From Buxus sempervirens (taxonomy: Eukaryota > Streptophyta > Magnoliopsida > Buxales > Buxaceae): a DNA stretch of 64,000 nucleotides. Shown here piece after piece: positions 1-10,367 of the stretch. The notes under the pieces were generated by a model. That model was not told the origin of the DNA. It made no database searches and saw only the letters and a program-made list of their open reading frames with translations. The DNA is taken from assembly GCA_947561395.2 (NCBI GenBank), contig OX387183.1:59441915-59505914 (forward strand), given 5' to 3'. A program made the position numbers and the translations under genes. Each line of letters starts with the position of its first letter. Position 1 is the stretch's first letter.

Positions 1-1505
1 ATTTCATGTCCTCTTAATGACATGGTAAATGGGCGGCACACTTTATTGAGTCCAAGTTCAAGTATTTGACGAATTTTCCATATAATGAAAGCAACAATAC
101 ACACTGATAGGGGTGCCAAACGGGCCGGCCTGGGCCCGTTTAGCATATATATATATATACCCTCAGCTTGGCACGACACGCCCCAGCCGGCAGGCCGTCG
201 CCGGGCTTGGCAGGTTGGGGGGGATAAAAAAATGATTTTTTTCCAAAAAATCAAAGAAAATTCCAAAAAAAATAGTAAAACATCACAAAAAAATTCTGAA
301 AAATATTTTTATTATTCACAAAATTATTTTACACATATTGGGATAGATTTTGCTCAAAAAATATAAATTAATTAATTATCACAAGTACAACTTTGCAAAT
401 AATACATAATCACTTGCACAAATAATACTGCATCACTAGAGTATGAGCACATCCCAACTAGGTTGGCACCCACTCATCTATCTTTCATTTTCAATTTAAA
501 AGAAAAAAAAAATAGAAAGTAAAGTTCCTAAACTTTGATTACAAAAAAATATAATAAAACTTAGACTAATCTGGATGACTAAATTCATCAAGATTTAAAT
601 CATTGAATTCTCCAGCAAGTTGATCATTTTCATATTCCTGATCTCTCAGTTCCGCCCTTAACCAATCTATAAGACAGACACATACTTACACCATCTCCGA
701 TGTTAATCTGCTTCTGTAGTCATCCACTGTTCGTCCACCTGCGCTAAAAGCTGATTTCGATGCAATTATGGACACCGGAACCATTAATAGATCACGTGCC
801 ATGGCGGCAAGCACAGGATAACTAACCTAATTTTGCTTCCACCATATCAAAATGTTAAAAGAATTATGCTATTCCATAGTATGGAAAAGTATTTGGGGGG
901 GGGGGGGCTTTCTAAATAAATCCTTAACTCAGATAATCCTCCACTACCAGATGCTGGTCGTTTTCTCCTTCTTCTCCCACTTAAAAAATTCCAAGGGGAA
1001 TTATCTGGTAGTGCTTCTTGGGTCTGAGTTTGACCTTGTCTTCTACAGCTAGTATCTGTAGACACCCCAAAATTGCACGATTTTTGATAAATTTTGAAGG
1101 AGAGAAATATTTTATTGGAATTTTCAGTTCTTTGCATTGGGTTTGAGATACTTAACCCATTTGAATCCAAAACGGAAAAGGAAAAGGCCCGAATTCAATC
1201 TTTTGTGCAAAGTCAAACTTTTTCCAGTTGAATTTTGTTGACTTTTGACCCCAGAAAATGAAATATTTTTTTAAAGCCAGATTTCAAGATAATTTTTCCC
1301 GGTAATCAGGTTTTTAGCCATGTTATTGCATAAAAGAATTTTTTGAGATTTTAAATCTTGGCGAATACCTTGGTTTTAACATATTGAACCTTTTTTCCAG
1401 ACCTGAAAAATCGGAATTTTGCCTAGAACTGGAAAGTTGACTTTTTATTCACTTGGAATTTGGGTCTGGAACTATTTTTAATGGATTCAAATGGGGGTGT
1501 GTTTG

Positions 1506-1587
1506 CTTATTTACATGTAATATCTTAAGTAAATGGAGATTAAAAAATACGATGACATTTACTTAAACGATATTACATGTAAATAAG
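1506..1587. repeat. Inverted repeat in the solo LTR
   Basis: Arms at 1506-1535 (cttatttacatgtaatatct...) and 1556-1587 are imperfect reverse complements separated by about 20 AT-rich bases. It lies in the presumed U3 region, about 350 bp upstream of the TATA box. Confidence 0.75.
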
Positions 1588-1625
1588 TATTGCCTGTGTT
1601 AAAATTTGAAAAAAAGGCTTTTTTC

Positions 1626-1773
1626 CTTGTATCCGGCAACTCAGGCCGGATACAAGTGTCCTTCTTTGTATCCGGTGGAAAATACCGGATACAAGTAGAC
1701 CTTAGTGTATCCGGCATCATAGACCGGATACATTAAGGTACTTGTGTATCCGGCCTGACATGCCGGATACACT
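1626..1773. repeat. Array of four palindromic TGTATCCGG...CCGGATACA units
   Basis: Four units at about 1626-1656, 1665-1695, 1702-1736 and 1743-1773 recur with a period near 39 bp. Each consists of gtatccgg and its reverse complement ccggatac around a short variable centre. They sit about 170-310 bp upstream of the LTR TATA box, so they are placed like a multimerised enhancer or binding site. The function is inferred from position only. Confidence 0.85.
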
Positions 1774-1915
1774 AGTTTTGCTCAAAATTAGGGTTTTCCG
1801 AGAGCTTTTCACTTTTACCATCATGTCCTTCATTAAATGAAGGGAAATCTCGGAAATAGCCTTAGGATTAAGGTTGGTGGGCTATAGACATTATGTTGTG
1901 TCTACCATTCTCACC

Positions 1916-1945
1916 AACCCTAACCCTAACATTTGCCTATAAATA
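1916..1945 (+). promoter_or_regulatory. Putative LTR core promoter: telomere-like box and TATA box
   Basis: The motif aaccctaaccctaac at 1916-1930 resembles a plant telo-box and is followed by ctataaata at 1937-1945, a good TATA box. A transcription start would be expected about 25-30 bp downstream, near 1970, marking the U3/R boundary of the LTR. The motif match is direct; promoter activity is inference. Confidence 0.55.
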
Positions 1946-4900
1946 GGAGGCTCCTCCTTAAGCAAATGGCAATCAACTCTTGTTTTGAATTCTCGCCAAG
2001 AAGAACTCCAAGAGAAGAAGAAAACCGCTGCGGGATCGCATCCAGAACCCAGGTAAGCCTCAAACTTTTCTTTTATTTTCTGTCTTTACATTCCTAGATC
2101 TAGATCTATTCTTCTACCTTTCTGTAGAATAAGGCCTTCTTTGTGTGTGAAAACCCTTCCCCGGCTCAAAGTATCTCGAGACTCCCCCTAGCCGTAAAAC
2201 GTGGAGGCGGGATCTAGGAGAAACGAGACTGGGGATTGACCCTAGCATTAGAACCTATGTAGCATAAAGCCTTTTGATTGATTGTAAACCGTTTCATATT
2301 CAAAGTACCCTTGATTATCTTGAAGAACCGTGTTTAACGGGGAGAGAGAACAGAGGGAAACGATAATGGAACGGAACCCTAGGCTATTTTAGAACCTCTT
2401 TCTGATGAATATGTATGCATGCTATTGATCTTGTTTGGTTTTTTCACACTTGCACATACATAGTGCCATTTTGGCGGGATAGGCTCATATTTGGGGTTTA
2501 TTGCATTTATTGTGATAAATCTCAAATAAACGGCCTCAATCAATTTTGGAAAGTTTTCAAATGATTTTTCAAAGATTTGTGTTCATCTTGCACGAATGGC
2601 ACACACTTTATCACAATTTTGAATTGGTTTTCTTCAAAAGTGGCTTAGCTTGACAGCAATTGTACCCTTACTTCGGACGCTCATAACTTCATCGTCCGGA
2701 TGAATTTTGGAGCAATTCTAGAACCATGGAAAAGGTGAGGCTGTCTAGTTTATGTCCACCAAATTTCATTAATTTCTATCAAACGGATTTTTGACACCTC
2801 TCTGTCGAAGTTGATTGGACAGTTCAGGTTCAAATACAGAACTTGTCACTTCGACGGAGCACCATGTGTTCGTTTTAAGTCCGATTCGAGTGATTTTTGT
2901 TTCGGGGCACTCCTTTATGAGTCTATTTTCAAATCCAGTTGATTTCATAATTTTTTGACTCCATTTGATTTATTGGTAGCCGATTTACTCAGAACTGCTC
3001 AATGGCATTTTTCTGGGTAAATCTGTGATCTTCGGGGCCTGTTCGGGAGACCACCCAAGGCACATCCGAAGGGATTTTTGTATGAGGCTAGTTTCTTTTG
3101 AAAGATGGCCATACAAACTTCAATCACACCAAATTTCGTGGATTTTTATGGAGTGGATTTTTCTATGCAATTTCCCAAAGTTGCCCACTTATCACTTTTT
3201 GATTATCCTCAACAGCAACCTTAAAGGAGCATAACTCCTAGGATTTTTATCGGAATGAAGTGAAATTTTGCATGAGACTCTTATTTACTATAATCTTTCA
3301 AATGGATTTGGTTTGATTTGATTTAAAATTGTATTTGAATGATTTCAAGACAAATGGCATTACTTTTCACCGAATTTTCCGGATTTGATTCAACTTGGTT
3401 TTTGAATAACTTGTGATTTGATTTACATCTTTTTGAGATATTCCAGAAATGATATTGACATAAGAGAGGATCTAGATTCCATTTAGATCTTCATGTGGAA
3501 ATATCATACATTGGTCCTTTTTCAAGGTTTTCTATGATTTTAGCAAGCTTTCTTATTTTTGCATGAACATACACTTGGCTACCACTTCGTGTGGGTGAAT
3601 GGGGGTGCCTAACACCTTCCCCCATTCATAATCTAATCCCCTTACCCATCTCTGGATTTGATTTTCAAGTAGGGTTATTTTTACCCTAGAATTTGCCTTT
3701 TAGCACTTTTAGCTTATTTTTGAATCTTTTGGTGTCCATTCTCACCTCAAAATTATGAATGGTGGCGACTCTCCCACTTTATTTCGAGCCCCGTGTGTTG
3801 ATGGAGGGATGATCATTCCGGTGATTTTTTCATGTCTCACAGTATCATATTCATAAAAAGTCTTTCTAATAGGGTTCTTATTTTACATATATCTATTTGA
3901 AAAGAAGAATTCATATTCTCATTTATTCCATCTATTAAGTCTTCCACTCCTAATTCAATCATAAGGTCCATTGTAGTAGCTAAACAATATAAATTAGGCA
4001 TATCTTGATAATATTTTAAAATTTTAGCTTCCATTGCAGGGCAAATATCCTTAGCAACTGGCATGTCTCTATATTGTTTAAAGCAAATACTTATTTGATA
4101 TAAACAATTTAAAATACTCGGGGATGTTGGGTAAGAAACCGCTGATAAATATCTTATTGCACCATAAAAAACTTTTAAAAAATCTCTTAAAATTTCTGCA
4201 ATTTGCCAATCAAGTTCTATTAGTTTACTTTGAGGCACTTTTGTTTTATAAAATAGTGTAAGTTCTTGTTTTAATTCTAATGCAGCTTCTAGCATTAAAT
4301 ATGTTGAGTTCCACCTATGTTCAACATCTAGGGTAATTTTTTTCGGTTGCTTTCCTAAACTTGCACAATAATTTTTAAATTCTCTAGCAGTTGTGCTAAA
4401 TTGTTTTAAATATCTTACTGCATCTCTAATATTTGTTAAATGATATTGGATAATTTTTAAGCCATCCTGAACAACTAAATTTAGGATGTGACAAGCATAC
4501 CTAACATGAAATAAACATCCATCTATATTTAAGTTTAAGTGTTGTTTTAATATATCTACTGCAACATTATTAGCACTTGCATTATCAAGTGCTAAAGCCA
4601 TTATTTTGTTTTGTATTTTATATTTTCTTATATTTTGTGCTATAGTATTTGCTATAGCTGGTCCAGAATGGCCAGTTTCTAATGCTTCAAAAGTTAGTAT
4701 TCTTTTTTCCATACTCTAATTCTCATTTATATAATGTACAGTTATAGCTAAATAACTTATTTGTTCTTTACTTATCCAGATATCTGAGGTTAAAACTACC
4801 TTAAAGTTATTATTTGAAAAAGTTTCTATTGATCCGGTTTTCATTTTTTTATATAATTTTATAACATTCTTTCTTAAAGTGTGACGCGAAAAGGATTTAA

Positions 4901-6034
4901 ATCCTGGTGCTAGATATTTGATTATTAGATGATTAAAATTTTTAGATTCTATTAATCTAAAGGGTAATTCTTCATGTATTATCCACTTTACTATTTCAAG
5001 CTTAGTTTCTTCTTAATTAAAAACAAAATTACCAAAATTAACACTATTATCGGAAATTTGGGCTTGCCTATGGTTTATTTGGCCATGTTTTGTAGGGCAT
5101 TTCTGCAAATGCCGTTGCAAGTGGTATGTACCACTTTTTCCTTTATAATTAAAATTTTTTTGGCAGTGGTTACAAACTACCCTCTCGTCACTCCCTATAT
5201 TTTCAATTGTAAAATTGAGCCATACATCAGAGGTTCTACTCCTCTTGGTGCTCCTAGCTGGTAGGAAAGATGATCCCATCTCTTAGGAAGACAACTCAAT
5301 TTCATGATCTTGGATGGGAGGGTCACCATATGGGGATTGGGTCACATCATCAGAAAAAGTTGGGTTAGAATAGGGTCTAAGAAATTCCCTTTCCTCAGTG
5401 TTAAAGAACATAGGATGCCTGGGGTCCATTATCAAAATTTTAGGAAAAAATTTCTTAATAAATAATATAATAATAAATTTTTTGTGATACACTACCTATA
5501 GTAAAGTAAGGAATAAGTATACAAAAATGCACCAGGAAAAGTCCCAGGTAAGTGGAGGGGTCACAAATTGTCTTACTTAAAATCCCCTTTCCTTAATGCA
5601 ATTATCGCGTCCTCTATGACAGAACTTTCCTAGAGATGCACTTAGTTGCACAATATTCACCCACTATACCAGGCTTTAAAATAATAAGAAAGGTAGAATG
5701 AGAGACTTACTTATATACAATATTTATACTAATTTTAAAATTAGAAAATTAAATAGAAGAATACCTTTTTAGAATAAAGCTTGAACTTTGCAATTGAAGC
5801 CTTTAACCTTTAGAGTCTAATTTTCCACTTTTGATGCTTGAAAAATTTAAGCAAAGCAACTATTTCTTGATAGGCTAGAGAGATTGTAGAAGAGGTGTGG
5901 TTTGGAATGGGAAAGGATAAGCCTATTTATAGAAATCCAAAAGTGGCTGTTTACCACTTCTACCCTCCAATATGACTGTTATATTGGCAGTTGGAAGGGT
6001 AGAAAAGGTCTTTTCATAGTCAATTACAACCATA

Positions 6035-6099
6035 CCCCCCCCCCCCCCAAATATGGCTGTTATATAGCTGTTTGGGGGGGGGGGGGGGGGGGGGGGGGG
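6035..6099. repeat. C14...G26 fold-back in the hAT subterminal region
   Basis: A run of 14 C (6035-6048) is followed by aaatatggctgttatatagc and then a run of 26 G (6074-6099). The C and G runs, with the flanking aaa/ttt, can pair as a hairpin. A related, less extreme palindrome lies just upstream at about 5961-6003 (ctaccctcc ... ggaagggtag). Such tracts are prone to sequencing and slippage error, so their exact lengths should not be trusted. Confidence 0.8.
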
Positions 6100-6430
6100 T
6101 GTAAAAAAGGTCAAAAAAGTGGTTAAAAACCATTTTTTTTGGGGGAAAAGAGATTTAGCCAATGGCTAACTCTCGCGGCCGTTGCGTGTGCCCTAGCGCC
6201 GGCCCGCCTGGCCTACTTCTACGCGAGCCCCAGGCCGCCCTTGTGCCGGTGTGCCACGGGCCGTGCCTAAACTGGCCACGGCCTGATAAGCATCCCTACA
6301 CACTGAGCATGTCTTCTGTTTGTTCGTCTTCTAGTTATAGGCCCTACCTGCCAAGCAACAGGCCACCAGGCCCTACAAGGGTTTATCGTGTACCGAACTC
6401 GCTCTGGAATGAAATCGTTTATCACTTGTC

Positions 6431-6600
6431 CCTAAATCGGTCCTTAATGCTGTCATGTGGAGCATCTTACGGCTAATGTTTTTTCACTATTTTAAATGTT
6501 TTCAAGTGGGACCTACATGACAAAACAATTGCCATGAGATGCTCCACATGGCAGCATCTCATGGTCACATTAAGGATCATTTCAGGAAAGGTCATAGAAG
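6431..6600. mobile_element. MITE with inverted ends (family A, copy 1)
   Basis: The left arm (cctaaatcggtccttaatg, then catgtggagcatctta) and the right arm (catgagatgctccacatgg, then cattaaggatcatttcagg) are reverse complements. Between them lies a short AT-rich centre containing tcaagtgggacctacatg. No convincing target duplication was found. A relative sharing the gatgct-catgtggagcatct motif and the gtgggwcc-acatg centre lies at about 51160-51260. Confidence 0.65.
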
Positions 6601-6601
6601 A

Positions 6602-8860
6602 TTTCACTCCACTCGCTCTCAATCCCATCGGACTCAATTGTACCATAAAACATTAGAATATTTATATTTTTTAAATATGCAAATAAATTAAATATTTATT
6701 TATAAAATAGGTATTATTTACATATGATATATGTAAAAAAAAAGTATTTTAATGTTTTAAAGGTGGGGTTCGAAGTGGGTTTAAGGTTGGGCTGGGCTAA
6801 ACCCTAATCCAACTCTAACTCAATATGGGGCTTATCAAATACTTATCATTAGGGGTGGATTAAGATGGGTTACTCGATGAACCCATCCCATTATCATCCC
6901 TACTGAAAAGCCTACACAATTTCGGTCTATGATGTTGCTTGCCCACGAATTTGGGTAGCAAATCTATCTTTAATGGGCTAATCAAAATAACTTCATTGTC
7001 CCAATGTAAAGATGAGTGAGAGTACTATTAGCATTATAAGATTGTTTACCCAGGGTGTGCAAGAGGATTTAAGCAAGGTTTACTAATTCGTTGCCAATGG
7101 GTGTGCTGTTTATCGGCCAAAACGAAATTTTGGTGCAGATGAAACGACGGAAAATTTAAAATGGGCAAAATTTAGGTTTTTTTGGATTTTGGGGAAATTT
7201 CGCCAGCACGTTGCCTATTTTGCTGAAAAATCACCAAAAATCGCCAGAGAAATTACCTAGCAAATTCCCCCAATGAAACGCATTGCTAGGGAAAAAAATC
7301 AAAATTTCGGCCACCGAAACTCAAAACACTGGATGTAAGTAGTTTGGCGATCAGCCACTTGAATGATGCAAGTACCAGCCATGCCGCATCTCCTACACAC
7401 AAATAAAAGGATTGAATCGATTGATATATTTTGAAAAGCGTGTTTGGTATTCTCTGGGCCCAATAAAATTAAGGGAAAATTTAACTTCTAGTGATATTTT
7501 TTTGGAACAGTTGAAATCTAGTCAATACTTCCAATAATTTCGAAAATAATTAAAATATAATGACTTTTTATTGTTGTTTTTTAAAGAGTTGGAGCTTAAT
7601 ACCTTTAGGACTCGTTTGGTGTTCATTTGGATTAGGAAACTCATTTGGGAATAAGTTTATGAACTTATTGCAAGAATGCGTTGGGAAAGAGTGGATTGGA
7701 TGTCTGATTTAAGTTGTTTCACACTTTTTAATATTACAAGTTTGCCATCATTGTAGCTTTAAAAACCTTTTTACAAAAAGAAAACTTTATCCTTATCTCA
7801 AAACTTGCGAAGTGAGAGACAAGAATCCAAAAATATTACATATATGCTATTAACATTTAAAAATAGTATAAGTTTGGCACTGCAAACTTGCAAAATGAGA
7901 AACAAGAATGTCTTCCCCTCATTTTAGATTTCAGTGTACTTTTCAAAACCCATTCATAAATTGGTAACTAAACCACTATTTTTCTGGAAAGAAATTCCAA
8001 GCCTTGAAACTTATTCTAAAATAAATGCCAAATAAGGCTTAATTGTTGTTCTTTTGCTCCAAAATTCGCCTTTATCCTTTTTAGAAAAAAAATAAGAGGG
8101 AAAAAAGCTAACAATAAAGGTGTTGTATTATAGGTTTCCAATTCAATTGTCAAATGCTCTACATGATAGTATCTCTTTCCAAAAAAAAAAAACATGTAGA
8201 AGAAAATTGTAGGGCGCATGCAATGCTATGTGTGAGAAGGGATGTAGAAAAAACAATTACAAAACTGTTTAAGTTTTAAATGAAGGGAATTGACTTGTTA
8301 TAAAAATTACACCCTTTTTATTAATGAATGTTAACAATGCGAGGAAGGTTAATATTATTACAAATAGATAAGGAAACCGGATTTGTAATCATAAGAATAG
8401 TTAAAGGGTACAATCGTATTTCGGCCTTCTCGCCAGCCCAGGCCTCGAAGGTTAAACGCCGATGCACTGATCCGCCGGGGTGAAGTACAGTTAGAAAGAT
8501 CGGACTAACCTATTTGGGCTAAATTCCGTCCAACATTCAGAAAACCGGCGAGAAAACTGGTGAGCGGAGGCGTGGGGTGGTTGAAGAGGTTGAAAAGCTT
8601 TAGGGCATTGAGAGGGAAATACCTCCCATGGAGAGTGGCGGGCACAACTTGCAAAAAGGCACGGGAAGGGGCCTTTTTCAGCAACAAAAAAGGTTCCCAT
8701 GGGTGGGCCCGCGATAAGCTGGAGACTGGACGTAAATGGCCGGCATGCTCTGCTTTCTTCAGTTTCGGTTTTCTTGTCGTGCAATCGACATCGTCTGCTT
8801 ATCCTCTTTCTCTCTCTCCGTCAAAATTTTTTTTTCAATTATTATTTTATATTTCGTTTT
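6602..8860. other. Intergenic region, AT-rich, no supported gene
   Basis: There is no coding region with recognisable domains. A 52-bp fold-back at about 6850-6901 begins taggggtggat and ends catcccta, like short hAT ends. Part of 7090-7330 (gccgaaa/ttttggt-rich) looks like degraded repeat DNA. The stretch 8410-8800 is GC-richer and immediately precedes the presumed villin promoter. Confidence 0.5.
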
Positions 8861-8861
8861 A

Positions 8862-9044
8862 AATATATAAACCCGTTACCTTTCCATTTTCAAAGTTCAG
8901 GCTCCCTATTAGAGTATTGAACCAGCTAGGGTTTTTGTTATTTTTATCATCTTGATCACATTCCTCACATGTTTCTGTCAAAATTCATAGTCGAGTGTTG
9001 AAACCAGATTTTGTGTCTTCGAGCAGTCTGCTTCTTACGAGAAG
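8862..9044 (+). promoter_or_regulatory. Presumed villin promoter TATA and non-coding 5' exon
   Basis: The villin ATG lies 20 bases downstream of a clear acceptor at 12734-12735, so an upstream non-coding exon must exist. A TATA box (aatatataaac, about 8862-8872) followed by an 8890-9044 stretch ending in a donor-like gaag|gtagag at 9045 fits that role. This is the best candidate by eye. The intron would then be about 3.7 kb. No transcript supports this choice, and other upstream exons are possible. Confidence 0.35.
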
Positions 9045-10367
9045 GTAGAGATGGATTTTGCATTTTCGGTTACTTTTACTCCTTATAGTTGTGTCCTCTC
9101 ACTAGTTTGAGATATTTAGAGTTGTATAATTTACCATTTCCCTTGAAAGTTCATATGTTCTTTTCCTATTTTGCCTATTTTCCTTATTTCCCGTCGATCT
9201 CTTTCTGCAATATACTTTCATGATCATTTACTCACGGTAAAAGGTTGCTAGAATCTATGGAGTAACTGTTTATGTGTTTGTATTTAGCCGAACTGTCAAT
9301 CTTGTATTTTACTTCGCTTATTATTAGTCACTGTTTGCCCAGCTTCCTGGTGGCCAAGAAGTTAAAGAGCTTTCTTCTAAGGCTGTCAACAGGTCGAATC
9401 TGCCTTGACCCAGATTCGAACCGGTAGTTTAACAGTAATATTTGAATTCGACCTATTTGTCATGTTAGTCCAAATTAGAATTCGAATATAAATCTTTATA
9501 ATCAATTTTGAATCCTATTTAAAGTTTATTCATTATTATATATCAAAGTTTAATTAATTTGTAAATTTAAACTGGTTTGTTGAACCATGCCGGTTGGTTT
9601 AATAAATTGTTTGTTAAACCGTGAACTGTCTCGTTATTAAAGAGGTGGTGCTTTTGTAGAGGCATTGAGCTGGGAAGAGTTTCTTCCCAGCCAATGTGGG
9701 ACTAATGCATAAGGAGGTAGTAACAAGTGAATGTATTAGCAAAGATATTGAACTTGGAAGAAGTGATCAAAAGTGCAACATGTTTTGCTAATGACAATAA
9801 TAACCAAGTGGCGTAATTGGATTATATTCAAAGGAGAAGTAGAAGCTTGTGAGGCCAGTGACCATGAACCAAACTCATTTTGGAACGATTACGAGTTATG
9901 AGTTTGCCAATCCATAAAACATATCATCTAATATCATGAAAAGTTTGCCCTGCAACAAAGATGTTAGTCTATTGTGAATGTTAAGTATCCACTACATAAA
10001 ATATTAATCTTACATGTATGCCACTGTCAAATGGAGTGATCTTTCAAATTGAAAAACACCCCTAGGATGCTTGGATGCAGAAGGGCTTTCTTTATCTTAA
10101 TTCCTAAGGAAGGAGGTCTTTTTTTTCGGTCCTTACTAATCAATTACTTTTTTTTGCCTAAGAACGAGTTTCTAGAATGAAAGTTTGTCAAATACATGCC
10201 TAAAAATGATGCCAAACATTACCGTTGGTAAATTTTAAAATTAACTGAAAGGCAACTAAGTGCAAAATGCACAAGTCTTGTGATAAGAGAAGATTAATGG
10301 TTGACCCAATTGGAGTAAGGATCAGCCATATTTATTATAGTTGGTTTGATCTCCTATATTATTAATA

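Larger units (their letters stand above)
1052..3846. mobile_element. Solo LTR (about 2.79 kb) inside the hAT transposase
   Basis: The LTR is 1057-3841. It starts tgtagacacc and ends gtctcaca, so it has TG...CA ends with a near-palindromic terminus. It is flanked by a 5-bp direct repeat gtatc at 1052-1056 and 3842-3846. Removing it and one repeat rejoins the hAT reading frame (YEYDT-SCRRQ), which proves the insertion site. No gag or pol reading frame lies inside, so this is a solo LTR left by recombination between two LTRs, not a complete element. It has a promoter-like block (telomere-like repeat and TATA box, 1916-1945), an inverted repeat (1506-1587) and a palindrome array (1626-1773). The great length and low coding content suggest a Ty3/gypsy element of a long-LTR lineage such as Tat/Ogre, but that lineage call is inference. 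Confidence 0.85.
566..5429 (-). pseudogene. hAT transposase pseudogene (BED finger, catalytic region, C-terminal dimerisation domain)
   Basis: It reads on the minus strand from an ATG at 5427-5429 (MDPRHP...). A stop at 5283-5285 precedes an in-frame BED zinc finger at about 5105-5174 (CNHC, then H-x3-H and C). After another stop near 5010 comes a typical TSDIW region, then a stop where the family has Trp, just before the ATG at 4712. The block 3837-4712 shows the hAT catalytic-core landmarks ALDNASANN, CLFHVRYACHILNLVVQ and a HRWNSTYLML motif. A frameshift near 3850 restores a KTFYEYDT reading, where the solo LTR interrupts. Coding resumes below 1052 (SCRRQGQTQ...). The C-terminal dimerisation domain (YPVLAAMARDLL, SAFSAGGRTVDDYRSRL) is at about 690-830. 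After one more frameshift an acidic tail ends at a stop at 566-568. The family catalyses cut-and-paste transposition; this copy is dead. Confidence 0.88.
100..6306 (-). mobile_element. hAT DNA transposon (with 8-bp target duplication), nested by a solo LTR
   Basis: The element proper is 108-6298. It is bordered by a perfect 8-bp direct repeat, cacactga, at 100-107 and 6299-6306, the duplication length typical of hAT insertion. The termini read taggggtgcc on the left and, as reverse complement, tagggatgct on the right, a short imperfect inverted repeat typical of plant hATs. GC-rich subterminal stretches rich in ggcc/gccgg motifs lie just inside both ends (about 115-210 and 6175-6290). A broken transposase gene reads on the minus strand between them. 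A 2.8-kb solo LTR (1057-3841) sits inside the coding region, so about 3.4 kb of the span is hAT sequence. The element cannot be autonomous because its transposase has in-frame stops and frameshifts. Confidence 0.9.

Noticed and set aside
1626-1773. CRISPR-like array
   Set aside because: The units are palindromes with irregular short centres in a plant LTR, with no cas genes or plausible spacers.
6162-6476. 104-codon plus-strand frame
   Set aside because: It runs across the GC-rich hAT end and into the flanking MITE; it is composed of terminal repeat sequence.
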